From positions 2,436,001-2,500,000 of the forward strand of contig NZ_LT906480.1 in assembly GCF_900186865.1 (NCBI RefSeq): a DNA stretch of 64,000 bases. Reading direction: 5' to 3'. Origin of the DNA: Stenotrophomonas maltophilia. GTDB lineage: Bacteria > Pseudomonadota > Gammaproteobacteria > Xanthomonadales > Xanthomonadaceae. The notes beneath the pieces are model-generated. The model did not search any database, had not been told where the DNA came from, and saw only the letters and a program-made list of their open reading frames with translations. Positions 31,516 to 40,815 of the stretch are shown piece after piece. The position numbers and the translations under genes were made by a program. The first letter of the stretch is position 1; each line of letters starts with the position of its first letter.

Positions 31516-32751
31516 ATGCCCCGAGTCGCCGTGTCCGCTGCCAACGCCCTGGTTACCGCCCCCCTTCCGCCACAGCCGGTGCTGCAGGCCCTGCTTGAGC
31601 GCCTGCGCGAAGGGCTGCTGCTGTTCACCGACGACGGGCAGGTTGCCCTGGCCAACCCGGCTGCGCAGAACCTGCTGGCCAGTGGTGAGGGCGGCGGTCT
31701 GCCACCGCCGCAGCGCCTGCGTGAACTTCTGCCGCCCGATGCGCTGGAACAGGCGCGCCAGCATGGTCACTGGAACGGCAGCCTGCCGCTGGGCGAGGGC
31801 GTGGTCATCGCCCATCTGTATCACCACGGCCCGGTGGGCCAGGGCCACTTCCTGGCGTTGTTCCGCCATATCGAAGGACAGGAAGACTACGAGCGCGAAC
31901 TGCAGCAGCGACATGCGGAGCTGCGGCAGGCGTACCTGCGCCTGAACGGTACCCAGGAAAAACTGCTGCAGTCGGAGAAGATGGCCTCGATCGGTCAGCT
32001 TGCTGCCGGCGTCGCGCACGAGATCAATAATCCGATCGGCTACGTGCATTCCAACCTGGGCAGCCTGCAGGAGTACCTGCGCAGCCTGTTCACCGTGATC
32101 GAAGCCTACGAGCGCGCATTGCGGGCGCCGGACCCGAAGGCGCTGATCCCGGAAATCGACGATATCCGTGACCGCCTGGACATCGACTTCATCAGTCGCG
32201 ACCTGCCGCAGCTGATGGCCGAGTCGCGCGAAGGCATCGAGCGGGTGACGCGCATCGTGCGTGATCTGAAGGACTTCTCGTATTCCGGCCGCGACGAATC
32301 GTGGAAGCTGGTCGACCTGCACGCAGGGCTGGAATCGACCATCAACATCATCTGGAACGAGCTCAAGTACAAGGTCACCCTGGTGCGTGAGTTCGGCCAG
32401 CTGCCGCTGGTGGAATGCCTGCCGTCCGAGTTGAACCAGGTCTACATGAACCTGCTGCTCAACGCCGGCCACGCCATTGCCGAGCGTGGCACGATCACCG
32501 TGCGTACGGGTGTCGACGGTGACCAGGTATGGGTCGAATTTGAAGACACTGGCGGCGGCATCTCGCCGGAACTGCGCCAGCGCATCTTCGATCCGTTCTT
32601 CACCACCAAGCCGGTGGGCAGCGGTACCGGCCTGGGCCTGTCGATCTCCTACAGCATCATCAACAAGCACCATGGCCGCATCGACCTGGACAGCACCCCG
32701 GGCGTGGGCTCGCGCTTCCGCGTGGTGCTGCCGGTCAAGCAGCCGCGCTGA
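31516..32751 (+). CDS. Soluble PAS-like sensor histidine kinase
   Basis: A 411-aa cytoplasmic kinase without membrane segments. A PAS-like N-terminal domain spans about 20-120 ([21 protein letters not shown]). A coiled helix precedes the H-box [11 protein letters not shown] with His168. The ATPase domain has the N-box [10 protein letters not shown], the G1 box DTGGGIS and the [16 protein letters not shown] lid. It lies 76 bp after flgN. The layout resembles FleS/FlrB-type flagellar kinases, but no FleR-type partner is adjacent. VemR or the LuxR-type regulator at 9903 are possible but unproven targets. No Shine-Dalgarno sequence is obvious and the start is uncertain. Confidence 0.85.
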   Translation: MPRVAVSAANALVTAPLPPQPVLQALLERLREGLLLFTDDGQVALANPAAQNLLASGEGGGLPPPQRLRELLPPDALEQARQHGHWNGSLPLGEGVVIAHLYHHGPVGQGHFLALFRHIEGQEDYERELQQRHAELRQAYLRLNGTQEKLLQSEKMASIGQLAAGVAHEINNPIGYVHSNLGSLQEYLRSLFTVIEAYERALRAPDPKALIPEIDDIRDRLDIDFISRDLPQLMAESREGIERVTRIVRDLKDFSYSGRDESWKLVDLHAGLESTINIIWNELKYKVTLVREFGQLPLVECLPSELNQVYMNLLLNAGHAIAERGTITVRTGVDGDQVWVEFEDTGGGISPELRQRIFDPFFTTKPVGSGTGLGLSISYSIINKHHGRIDLDSTPGVGSRFRVVLPVKQPR

Positions 32752-32760
32752 CCGCTTCGG

Positions 32761-33890
32761 GTACTGCCGGCCGCTGGCCGGCAACCTCATTGAATCCAGC
32801 ATCGAGAGCAGCCGGCCAGCGGCCGGCTCTACCAGGGCTTGTCCCCGACCTGGGTTCGCGCTTCGGGTAGTGCCGGCCGCTGGCCGGCAACCTCATTGAA
32901 CCAGGCATCGAGAGCAGCCGGCCAGCGGCCGGCTCTACCAGGGCTTGTCCCCGATCTGGGTTCGCGCTTCGGGTAGTGCCGGCCGCTGGCCGGCAACCTC
33001 TTTGAGCCAGGCATCGAGAGCAGCCGGCCAGCGGCCGGCTCTACCAGGGCTTGTCCCCGACCTGGATTCGCGCTTCGGGTAGTGCCGGCCGCTGGCCGGC
33101 AACCTCTTTGAGCCAGGCATCGAGAGCAGCCGGCCAGCGGCCGGCTCTGCCAGGGCTTGTCCCCGACCGGGTTCGCGCTTCGGGTAGTGCCGGCCGCTGG
33201 CCGGCAATCCCATTGAACCAGGCATCGAGAGCAGCCGGCCAGCGGCCGGCTCTACCAGTGCTTGTCCCCGACCGGGTTTGCGCTTCGGGTAGTGCCGGCC
33301 GTTGGCCGGCAACCTCTTTGAACCAGGCATCGAGAGCAGCCGGCCAGCGGCCAGCTCTACCAGGGCTTGTCCCCGACCGGATTCGCGCTTCGGGTAGTGC
33401 CGGCCGCTGGCCGGCAACCTCTTTGAGCCAGGCATCGAGAGCAGCCGGCCAGCGGCCGGCTCTACCAGGGCTTGTCCCCGACCGGATTCGCGCTTCGGGT
33501 AGTGCCGGCCGCTGGCCGGCAATCCCTTTGAAGCAGGCATCGAGAGCAGCCGGCCAGCGGCCGGCTCTACCAGTGCTTGTCCCCGACCGGGTTTGCGCTT
33601 CGGGTAGTGCCGGCCGCTGGCCGGCAACCTCTTTGAACCAGGCATCGAGAGCAGCCGGCCAGCGGCTGGCTCTACCAGTGCTTGTCCCCGACCGGGTTTG
33701 CGCTTCGGGTAGTGCCGGCCGCTGGCCGGCAACCCCTTTGAACCAGGCATCGAGAGCAGCCGGCCAGCGGCTGGCTCTACCAGGGCTTGTCCCCGACCTG
33801 GATTCGCGCTTCGGGTAGTGCCGGCCGCTGGCCGGCAACCCCTTTGAGCCAGGCATCGAGAGCAGCCGGCCAGCGGCCGGCTCTACCAGA
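32761..33890. repeat. Tandem array of eleven inverted REP pairs (105/106-bp units)
   Basis: Eleven units begin at 32761, 32867, 32973, 33079, 33184, 33289, 33394, 33499, 33604, 33709 and 33815. Each holds GTAGTGCCGGCCGCTGGCC (the first unit GTAC), a spacer around ACCAGGCATCGAGA, an inverted hairpin GCCGGCCAGCGGCCGGCTC-TACC, and a second spacer ending GCGCTTCGG. Units differ at few positions, so expansion is recent. The unit length keeps long frames open on both strands, but these are not genes. It separates a kinase from a GGDEF-EAL-receiver gene, both transcribed toward it, and may stop both transcripts. Confidence 0.96.
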
Positions 33891-33898
33891 CGGGATCG

Positions 33899-35671
33899 TT
33901 ACCGCAGCGGGCGATCCTCGCCGCCATCCCCGCTCTCGGCAGGCGCCGGACCGGCGTTGCTGCGACGCTGCTCCTCATAGGTGCGGAATGCCTGGTGGAT
34001 GTGCTTGCGCAGCTCATCGTCGTTCCACGGTTTGGTCAGGAAGCGATAGATCGCGCCACGGTTGATCGCGTCGGTCACCGTGTTCAGATCGGTGTAACCG
34101 GACAGCACCAGGCGGATCGTATCCGGGTACAGCATCTTCACCCGGCCCAGGAACTCGGTGCCGCTCATGTCGCTCATGCGCTGGTCGGACAGGATCACCT
34201 GCACGTCGTTGATCGCCAGCAGATCGAACGCATCGCGCACGTTGCCGGCGGCCAGGATGCGGTAGCCATCGCGGCGGAACAGGCGTACCAGCGAGCGCAG
34301 CACGTTCTCCTCGTCGTCCAGCAGCAGCAGCGTGCGATCGGGGCGGGTCTCGGCGAAGGCTTCCGGGCGCAGGTAGCGGCGGCGCAGGGTCATGCCGGCG
34401 GCATCGGCCGACATCGGTTCGCCGAACAGGTAGCCCTGGAACACGTCGCAGTCGTTGCGGCGCAGGAAGCCCAGCTGCGCCTGCGATTCCACGCCGTTGG
34501 CAATGACCGTCATGCCCAGCTGGTGGCCCATGGCGATGATCGCGCGTGCGATGGCCGCCTCGCGGTTGCCGGCTGGTGCACTCTTGATGAAACTGCGGTC
34601 GATCTTCAGCTTGTCCACCGGGTAACGCACCAGCGCACTGAGGCTGGAATCGCCGGTGCCGAAGTTGTCCAGGCTCAGGCTGATGCCTTCGTTGCGCAGG
34701 TTGGCCAATGTCTCGTGCACGAAATTGACATTGTTGGTCAGCGCGCTTTCGTTGATCTCCAGCGTCAGCATCTGTGCCGGCACGCCCGCGGCCTGGATCA
34801 GGCCCATCACTTCAGCGAAGAAGTTCGGCCGCAGCAGCTGCAGGGTGGAGACGTTCACGGCAATGGTGAAGTCGTCGAAGCCCTGGTCGCGCCACAGGCG
34901 GGCCTGCATGAGCGCGCCTTCCAGCACCCAGGTGCCGATCTGCACGATGATGCCCAGCCGCTCGGCGGTGCGCATGAAGCGCTCCGGTACCAGCATGCCC
35001 AGCGTGGGGGACTGCCAGCGCAGCAGCGCCTCCATGCCCACCACATGGCCGTCGCGGGCACTGACCAGCGGCTGGTAGCGAAGCTTCAGCTCGCCGTTGG
35101 GGATCGCGTCGACGATCTGGCGCGCGATGATGCTCTCGCTGTGCGCGCTCGGCGGGGTATCCACTGCATGGATGCGCACCGCGTTTCCACCTTCGCGGGC
35201 TGCCTGGTACAGCGCATCCTCGGCGTGGTCGAGCAGTCGCGAGGCGTTACTGGCGTGTTCCGGGCACAGGCTCACCCCCAGCTTGCCAGTCATGAACAGC
35301 GTGTACGGCAGCACCGACAGGGGCAACTCCATCTGTTGCCGGATCTCCTCGGCGAAGTCCTCCGGCAGCGGCACGTCGGTGTTGCGCGGGACCGCGATCA
35401 GGAACTCGTCGCTGCCATGCCGCCACAGTTTGCCGCGACCCCGCAGGTAGGACTGCAACCGCTGCGCCACCAGCACCAGCGCCTGGTCACCCACCTCGGC
35501 GCTCATGTTCTCGTTGACGGAAGCGAAGTGGTCGATGTCCACGTGCATCAGCATCAGCGCGGTGCCGCCGGAGGCCGCTTCGGCGACCATCGCCTGCAGC
35601 TCGGGGTTGCCGGCACCGAGGCGATCGGGTGCATCATCGATGCTGACCGGCGGCTGGTTGGGATTCCACAT
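33899..35671 (-). CDS. GGDEF-EAL-receiver protein with altered catalytic motifs
   Basis: A 590-aa protein. A GGDEF domain (about 20-165) has GSDEF at about 86-90. An EAL domain (about 185-430) has MEALLRW, but DNFGTG instead of DDFGTG near 336 and ANGVES instead of AEGVE near 390. A C-terminal receiver (about 440-565) has LLLDDEENVL, phospho-acceptor Asp in ILSDQRMSDMSG near 493 and a FLTKPW lysine. A receiver at the C-terminus is an unusual order. The substitutions suggest weak or absent cyclase and phosphodiesterase activity, so it may act as a phosphorylation-gated binding protein. The ATG at 35671 is four bases after the kinase stop. A TTG 24 bases upstream is the alternative. Confidence 0.88.
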   Translation of the reverse strand: MWNPNQPPVSIDDAPDRLGAGNPELQAMVAEAASGGTALMLMHVDIDHFASVNENMSAEVGDQALVLVAQRLQSYLRGRGKLWRHGSDEFLIAVPRNTDVPLPEDFAEEIRQQMELPLSVLPYTLFMTGKLGVSLCPEHASNASRLLDHAEDALYQAAREGGNAVRIHAVDTPPSAHSESIIARQIVDAIPNGELKLRYQPLVSARDGHVVGMEALLRWQSPTLGMLVPERFMRTAERLGIIVQIGTWVLEGALMQARLWRDQGFDDFTIAVNVSTLQLLRPNFFAEVMGLIQAAGVPAQMLTLEINESALTNNVNFVHETLANLRNEGISLSLDNFGTGDSSLSALVRYPVDKLKIDRSFIKSAPAGNREAAIARAIIAMGHQLGMTVIANGVESQAQLGFLRRNDCDVFQGYLFGEPMSADAAGMTLRRRYLRPEAFAETRPDRTLLLLDDEENVLRSLVRLFRRDGYRILAAGNVRDAFDLLAINDVQVILSDQRMSDMSGTEFLGRVKMLYPDTIRLVLSGYTDLNTVTDAINRGAIYRFLTKPWNDDELRKHIHQAFRTYEEQRRSNAGPAPAESGDGGEDRPLR

Positions 35672-35675
35672 AGGC

Positions 35676-37778
35676 TCAGTATTCCGGTGACTCAACGGCG
35701 GCCATGCTGGCCGCCTGGTAGGGGAGGTGAACGTCGATCAGGGTGCCTTCGCCATGTGCGGACTCGATGCGCACATGGCCGCCGACACTCTGCGCGCGCT
35801 CGCGCATCACGATCAGGCCCAGGCCGCGCGGGCCGTCCGGGTCGAAACCTTCGCCGTCGTCGCGGATCTGCAGGTGCAGGCTGCGCTTGCCGATGTCGCG
35901 CAGTTGCAGGTGTACCTGGCTCGCGCGCGCGTGCCGCAGCACGTTGGTCAGGCTCTCCTGTGCGATGCGGAAGCAGGCCTGTTCGATGCTGTTGTCGGGG
36001 CGATGAGGCAGGGGCTCGATCTCGGCCAGCAGCTCCACCTGCGAAGAACGGAACAGGACCCGTGCCTGCCAGCTGAGGGCTGCTTCCAGGCCCAGCGCGT
36101 CCAGCTGCGGAGGGCGCAGCAGGGTGGAGATGTCGCGCAGCTTGGCTACCGTGGTGTCGGCCAGGCTGACGATCTGTGCCAGGTCCTCGGCGCGGCGTTG
36201 CGGATCGTGCTCGTCCTGCGCGGCATGGGCGGACAATTTGATCGCCGTGATCGCCTGGCCGATGTCGTCGTGCAGATCGCGCGAGATCGCGCGGCGCTCG
36301 TCTTCCTGCAGGGAGAACAGGCGGCCGGCCATCGCCTGCAGTTCGCGGTTGCTGGTTTCCAGTGCACTGCGCGTCCGTTCGGAATCACTGAGGTCGCGCA
36401 CGATCAGCAGCTTGCAGTCGCGGCCACCATAGCGGACCTCGCCCACCGCCAGGCCGGCATGGAAGCTGCGGCCGTCGGCGCGCTGCATGGCCACCACGCT
36501 GCTGTGGCCGGGGCCCAGGTGTGGCTGTCCTGCACGCAGCTGGCCGCGGACGCGGGCCAGATCACCGGCAGCGACCAGCGCCGACAGCGGCTCACCCAGC
36601 AGGGTATGGCTGCCATAGCCGAACAGGCTGGCCGCCCAGGCGTTGGTGTACAGCACGTGCTCGTCGGAGAGGATCACCACGCCATCGGGCAGCACCCGCA
36701 CCAGCTCACGGAACTGTTCTTCGCGCTCGCGCAGCAGGCGTCGCGATTGCTCCCGCTCGGTCACGTCCTGCAGGGTGCCCAGTACGCGGCTGCGGCCGGA
36801 CTCATCGACACCACTGGCGGCACGCAGGTGCACCATCAGGGCGCGTCCGTCCATCGACAGCAGGGGCAGCAGTACGTCTACCTGCACCGGATCACCCGAG
36901 CAGAGGTCGGCCAGCAGCTGTTCGGTCTGGGTGGCGGTGGCAGGGTCGGCGGGAACCAGCAGCTCGTCGAAGCGGTGCCAGCGGCGGGCTTCCGGCGGCC
37001 GGCGGCCAAGCAGGCGGTAGACCTGGTTGGAGTAGCGGCCCATGCCGGTGGACGGGTCCAGTTCCCAGGCGCCGATGCGCGCCAGTTCGTGGGCTTCTTC
37101 CACCCGCGCAAGCGCCTGGTCACGGCGCAGCTGGGCCAGGTCTTCGGCGGTGCGGTCGATGGCAATCAACAAGCGGGCGTTGTGGCCGTCATAGCTGATG
37201 GCGTTGGAGCGCAGTTCCATCTGCCGCAGCGAGCCGTCACGCAGCTGCAGTTGGGCACGCAGGATGCACAGTTCCTCCGGCGCCTCGCGGATCGCCTCCA
37301 GCTTGGTCTGCAGCGCCTGGTCCTGGCCTGGCGGCCACAACGCGTCGATGGTCTGCTCCAGCAGTTCGTCACGCTCCCAGCCGAAGGTGGTACAGGCAGC
37401 CGGATTCGCATCGAGGATCGCCAGCGTGTCCAGGTCGTAGACCAGGATCGGGCCGGGGTTGCCCTCGAACATCTGCCGCAGGCGCAGCTCCGAGGCCTGC
37501 TGGCGCGCATGGGTGTGCAGCACATGCTCGGCCAGCGGCCGCAGCAGCAGGTACAGCAGGCCGGCACTGGCCAGTGCGAAGAACGAGCCCTTCACGCTCT
37601 GCCACATCGCCGCCTGCTGCGGATCCGGCACCAGCGCCTGCACGGCGCTGTCGGAAGCGATCATCCAGGCCAATGCCATCACCAGGTAGCTCAGGACCAC
37701 CCGTCGCCGGTCGCGGCTCAGCGCCTGCGCCATCCGCGGATCGGGTACAAGGGCGGTGCCGGTCGGTTCTGCAGGCAT
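35676..37778 (-). CDS. Membrane-bound multi-PAS NarX-type sensor kinase
   Basis: A 700-aa kinase. Two transmembrane helices occur in the first 85 residues (VVLSYLVMALAWMIAS and GSFFALASAGLLYLLLRPL). Three PAS-type domains follow: near 100-220 (ILVYDLDTLAILDANPAACTTFGW), 225-340 and 345-465 (GVVILSDEHVLYTNAWAASLFGYG). The HisKA_3 dimerisation domain has ISRDLHDDIGQAI, with the histidine near 501. The ATPase domain ends with DDGEGFDPDGPRGLGLIVMRERAQSVGG. Kinases of this class usually phosphorylate LuxR-type regulators. Here the next gene, four bases on, is the GGDEF-EAL-receiver protein, its probable partner. Confidence 0.9.
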   Translation of the reverse strand: MPAEPTGTALVPDPRMAQALSRDRRRVVLSYLVMALAWMIASDSAVQALVPDPQQAAMWQSVKGSFFALASAGLLYLLLRPLAEHVLHTHARQQASELRLRQMFEGNPGPILVYDLDTLAILDANPAACTTFGWERDELLEQTIDALWPPGQDQALQTKLEAIREAPEELCILRAQLQLRDGSLRQMELRSNAISYDGHNARLLIAIDRTAEDLAQLRRDQALARVEEAHELARIGAWELDPSTGMGRYSNQVYRLLGRRPPEARRWHRFDELLVPADPATATQTEQLLADLCSGDPVQVDVLLPLLSMDGRALMVHLRAASGVDESGRSRVLGTLQDVTEREQSRRLLREREEQFRELVRVLPDGVVILSDEHVLYTNAWAASLFGYGSHTLLGEPLSALVAAGDLARVRGQLRAGQPHLGPGHSSVVAMQRADGRSFHAGLAVGEVRYGGRDCKLLIVRDLSDSERTRSALETSNRELQAMAGRLFSLQEDERRAISRDLHDDIGQAITAIKLSAHAAQDEHDPQRRAEDLAQIVSLADTTVAKLRDISTLLRPPQLDALGLEAALSWQARVLFRSSQVELLAEIEPLPHRPDNSIEQACFRIAQESLTNVLRHARASQVHLQLRDIGKRSLHLQIRDDGEGFDPDGPRGLGLIVMRERAQSVGGHVRIESAHGEGTLIDVHLPYQAASMAAVESPEY

Positions 37779-37836
37779 GGACGGGCTGGTTGAAAGGGGC
37801 GCCGGCCATCTTACCGCGCAGGTGCGCCCAGACCAC

Positions 37837-37863
37837 TCAATTATCCGCCGCAGGCGCCGTTAA
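37837..37863 (+). promoter_or_regulatory. Possible sigma-28 promoter of a GGDEF-EAL gene
   Basis: TCAA (37837-37840), exactly 15 bases, then GCCGTTAA (37856-37863). The -35 matches three of four and the -10 seven of eight FliA consensus bases. The start would be near 37870, 40 bases before the GTG of the PAS-GGDEF-EAL gene. Confidence 0.5.
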
Positions 37864-37909
37864 CCACTGCGTGCCCCGCTGACGGGCGTGTCATCCGGAG
37901 CAAGATCGC

Positions 37910-40669
37910 GTGGACCAAGGGATCATCGCCAGCCTGCTGCAGCACCCGCTTGCGTCGGCGCTGGTCATCGTCGACCGCACGGGTCGCCCGCTGGCGGCCA
38001 ATCCGGCTGCGCGCGAGCATGGCCTGCCGGCCACCGTGGCTGCGTATGCGCCGATGCTGGAAGATCTGCGCCTGATGGCTGCCGATGGCGGCATCGTGGC
38101 CTGCACGCTGCCGGGTGGCCCGCACGGGCACTACGATGGCCACCTGCGCGCCGTGCACGATGGCGCCGGCAACCTGCTGGCCTTTACGCTGAGCATTCCC
38201 GAACCGGTGCCGCTCGGCGGCGGTGGGCGCTGGGAGCTGGCGCTGGACAGTGCTGGCCACAGCCTGTGGGACTGGGACATTCCCAGTGACCGTGTGGTGC
38301 GCACCCCGGCAGTGGGCGATGAAACCGCCACCGAGATGCTGGCCCGCGTGCACGGCGAGGACATCGCCCAGGTGCGGGCCGCACTGGAAGAGCATCTGCG
38401 TGGCTTGAGCGAGCAGTACAGCGCGCAGTTCCGTTTCCGCCAGGCCGATGGCCAGTGGCGCTGGGTACTGGACCGGGGCCGCGTGGTCGCGCGCACCGCC
38501 GATGGCCAGCCGCTGCGCATGGTCGGTACCCATACCGATATCGAACAGCAGAAGCAGCTGGAAGGGCTGCTGCAGGAACAGCAGCTTCACCTGAGCGAGG
38601 CCCAGCGCATCGCCAGCATGGGCAGCTGGTCGTTCGACCCCAACAGTGGTCATTTCTGGTGGTCGCCGGAGCTGCGTTCGATGCTTGCGCTGGAGCAGGG
38701 CGCCGTACCCGGCCAGCGGCGCTGGCTGAAGCAGCTGCACCCACGTTCACGTGGCGCATTGCGCGCGGCGTGGCGGCGGTTGTGGCGCGATGGCCGTGCC
38801 GCCAATCTCGAACTGGAACTGACCCGGGGCAACGAGCCGTCGCAGCACCTGCGGCTGTGGATGCAGCCGTTGCTGGACATGGACGGACAGCCCAAGCGAC
38901 TGCTCGGACAGGTGCAGAACATCACCGAGCAGCACCAGACCGACGCGTTGATCCGCTGGCGCACCGAGCTGCTCAACCGCGTCTCCGCGCTGGGCCGCAT
39001 CGGCGGCTGTGAGATCGAGGTGAAGACCCGGCACATGCAGTGGACCGAGGAGTGCTATCGCATTCACGGCCTGCGCAAGGAACCGATCACCCTCGACCAG
39101 GCGCTGGCGTTGTACACCGAGGACTCACGCAATGCCTTCGAAGCGGCGTTGGCGCGCATCGCCAACGGGGGGCTGCCCGAGCAGCTGGACCTGTGCTTCT
39201 ACCGCCAGTCCGGCCTGCGCGTCTGGGTGCAGGTGCTGATCGAGCTGGACCGCCGTGACCGCCTGCCGCCGCGCTTCGTGGTGCTGTTCCGTGACATCAC
39301 CCGCGAGCGCGAGGCCAACGAGCGCATCGAACTGCTGGCCCACTACGATCTGCTGACCGGCCTGCCCAATCGCGTGCTGCTCGGCGAGCAGACGGCAGAG
39401 GCCATCGAGGAAGCACGTGACCGTGGCACATCGCTGGCGATGCTGTTCATCGACCTGGATGGCTTCAAGACCATCAACGACAGCTTCGGCCACGCCACCG
39501 GTGATGCGCTGCTGAAGGCCGCTGCGACGCGCCTGCACCAGAACCTGCGCAACAACGACCTGTTCGGCCGCTTCAGTGGTGATGAATTCATCGTGGTACT
39601 GCGCGACCTGGCCGAGCCGGAAGACGCCGGCCACGTCGCGCGCAAGCTGATCGCTTCGCTGGCCGAGCCGCTGCGTCGTGGCGAGACCACGTTGAAGGTC
39701 GGCGCCAGCGTCGGCATCGCGATGCTGGGCGATGCACAGACCGATTTCGATTCATTGCTGCGTGCCGCCGATGCCGCGATGTACGCAGCCAAGGAAGCGG
39801 GGCGCAACACCTACCAGTACTACAGCCAGGACGCATTGGCCCGCATCCAGCGCAAGCTGGAGCTGGAGCATGCCCTGCACGGCGCCATCGAGCGCGAAGA
39901 GTTCAGCCTGGCCTACCAGCCGCTGCTGCACGCCCACCACGGCGAGCGGCCGGCGATCGAGGCACTGTTGCGCTGGCACCGCCCCGGGATCGGCTACTGC
40001 AGCCCGGCCGAGTTCATCCCCATTGCCGAGAAATGCGGCGAGATCGTGCGGATCGGCGACTGGGTGCTGAATGAGGCCTGCCGCCAGGCAACCGCCTGGG
40101 ACCGTGCCGGTCTGCGTTTCGACCGCATTGCGGTGAATGTTTCTGCGGTACAGCTGCGAGACCGCGGCTTTGCCGAGCGTGTGATCGAAATCTGCCACGC
40201 CCATGGCTGGCCACCGCAGCGGCTGGAGCTGGAACTGACCGAGTCGGCGTTGATCCGTGACACCGACATCCTGCGCCATTGCTTCGACGTGCTGGAACGG
40301 CACGGCGTGCCGCTGGCGGTGGATGACTTCGGTACCGGCTTCTCCAATCTCAACTACCTCAACCGCTTCCCGGTGGGGCGCCTGAAGATCGACCGCAGTT
40401 TCGTGCAGGGCATGCTGCACGATTCGGGTACGGCCGAAGTGACCCAGGCCATCGTGCACCTGGGCCACGCGCTGGGCATGAAGGTGGTGGCCGAGGGCGT
40501 GGAAACGCACCAGGAAGAGGACATGCTGCGCCGCCAGGGCTGCGACGAGATCCAGGGCTACCTGTACTCGCGCCCGCTCAGCCCGCGTGACCTGGCGCAG
40601 TGGCTGCGCCAGCCACAGCCGGTTTCGCTGCGCACCGATGCCAGTGGGGAAGTGATGCTGATGCGGTGA
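37910..40669 (+). CDS. PAS-GGDEF-EAL c-di-GMP turnover protein
   Basis: A 919-aa cytoplasmic protein starting at GTG. Several PAS domains fill about 1-470 (including ASALVIVDRTGRPLAANPAARE and PAS/PAC blocks ending in VLFRDITREREANERIE). A GGDEF domain (about 475-640) has FSGDEF near 555, a common active variant. An EAL domain (about 655-905) has the motifs IEALLRW, DDFGTGFSNLNYL and AEGVETHQEE intact, so phosphodiesterase activity is likely. It is divergent from the kinase at 35676-37778 across 131 bp. A possible sigma-28 promoter upstream would tie c-di-GMP breakdown to flagellar completion, which is an inference. Confidence 0.92.
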   Translation: MDQGIIASLLQHPLASALVIVDRTGRPLAANPAAREHGLPATVAAYAPMLEDLRLMAADGGIVACTLPGGPHGHYDGHLRAVHDGAGNLLAFTLSIPEPVPLGGGGRWELALDSAGHSLWDWDIPSDRVVRTPAVGDETATEMLARVHGEDIAQVRAALEEHLRGLSEQYSAQFRFRQADGQWRWVLDRGRVVARTADGQPLRMVGTHTDIEQQKQLEGLLQEQQLHLSEAQRIASMGSWSFDPNSGHFWWSPELRSMLALEQGAVPGQRRWLKQLHPRSRGALRAAWRRLWRDGRAANLELELTRGNEPSQHLRLWMQPLLDMDGQPKRLLGQVQNITEQHQTDALIRWRTELLNRVSALGRIGGCEIEVKTRHMQWTEECYRIHGLRKEPITLDQALALYTEDSRNAFEAALARIANGGLPEQLDLCFYRQSGLRVWVQVLIELDRRDRLPPRFVVLFRDITREREANERIELLAHYDLLTGLPNRVLLGEQTAEAIEEARDRGTSLAMLFIDLDGFKTINDSFGHATGDALLKAAATRLHQNLRNNDLFGRFSGDEFIVVLRDLAEPEDAGHVARKLIASLAEPLRRGETTLKVGASVGIAMLGDAQTDFDSLLRAADAAMYAAKEAGRNTYQYYSQDALARIQRKLELEHALHGAIEREEFSLAYQPLLHAHHGERPAIEALLRWHRPGIGYCSPAEFIPIAEKCGEIVRIGDWVLNEACRQATAWDRAGLRFDRIAVNVSAVQLRDRGFAERVIEICHAHGWPPQRLELELTESALIRDTDILRHCFDVLERHGVPLAVDDFGTGFSNLNYLNRFPVGRLKIDRSFVQGMLHDSGTAEVTQAIVHLGHALGMKVVAEGVETHQEEDMLRRQGCDEIQGYLYSRPLSPRDLAQWLRQPQPVSLRTDASGEVMLMR

Positions 40670-40708
40670 TCAGCTGCACTGGTTGGAACTGACCCTGGCT
40701 GCTGTGCC

Positions 40709-40815
40709 TATCCACGCATGCCGTGGATCTACCGCAACCCGCTTTGGTGGGGGCCGACCGTTGGCCGGCACGGATGCCTGTGCCTGTCGATCATCCACGC
40801 ATGGCGTGGATCTAC
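40709..40815. repeat. Three REP hairpins after the PAS-GGDEF-EAL gene
   Basis: TATCCACGCATGCCGTGGATCTACC at 40709-40733, GGGGGCCGACC-GTT-GGCCGGCAC near 40750-40770 and TCATCCACGCATGGCGTGGATCTACC at 40790-40815. The last one supplies the stop codon TAG (40812-40814) of the minus-strand gene that ends here. The cluster fills the gap between two convergent genes. Confidence 0.85.

Noticed and set aside
32935..33856. Long open frames of about 255-271 codons on both strands across the REP array
   Set aside because: They exist because 105 is a multiple of three. They translate the hairpin repeats in several frames and show no protein character.
32761..33890. CRISPR array
   Set aside because: Units of 105/106 bp are similar throughout, the spacers are conserved rather than unique, and no cas gene is present.
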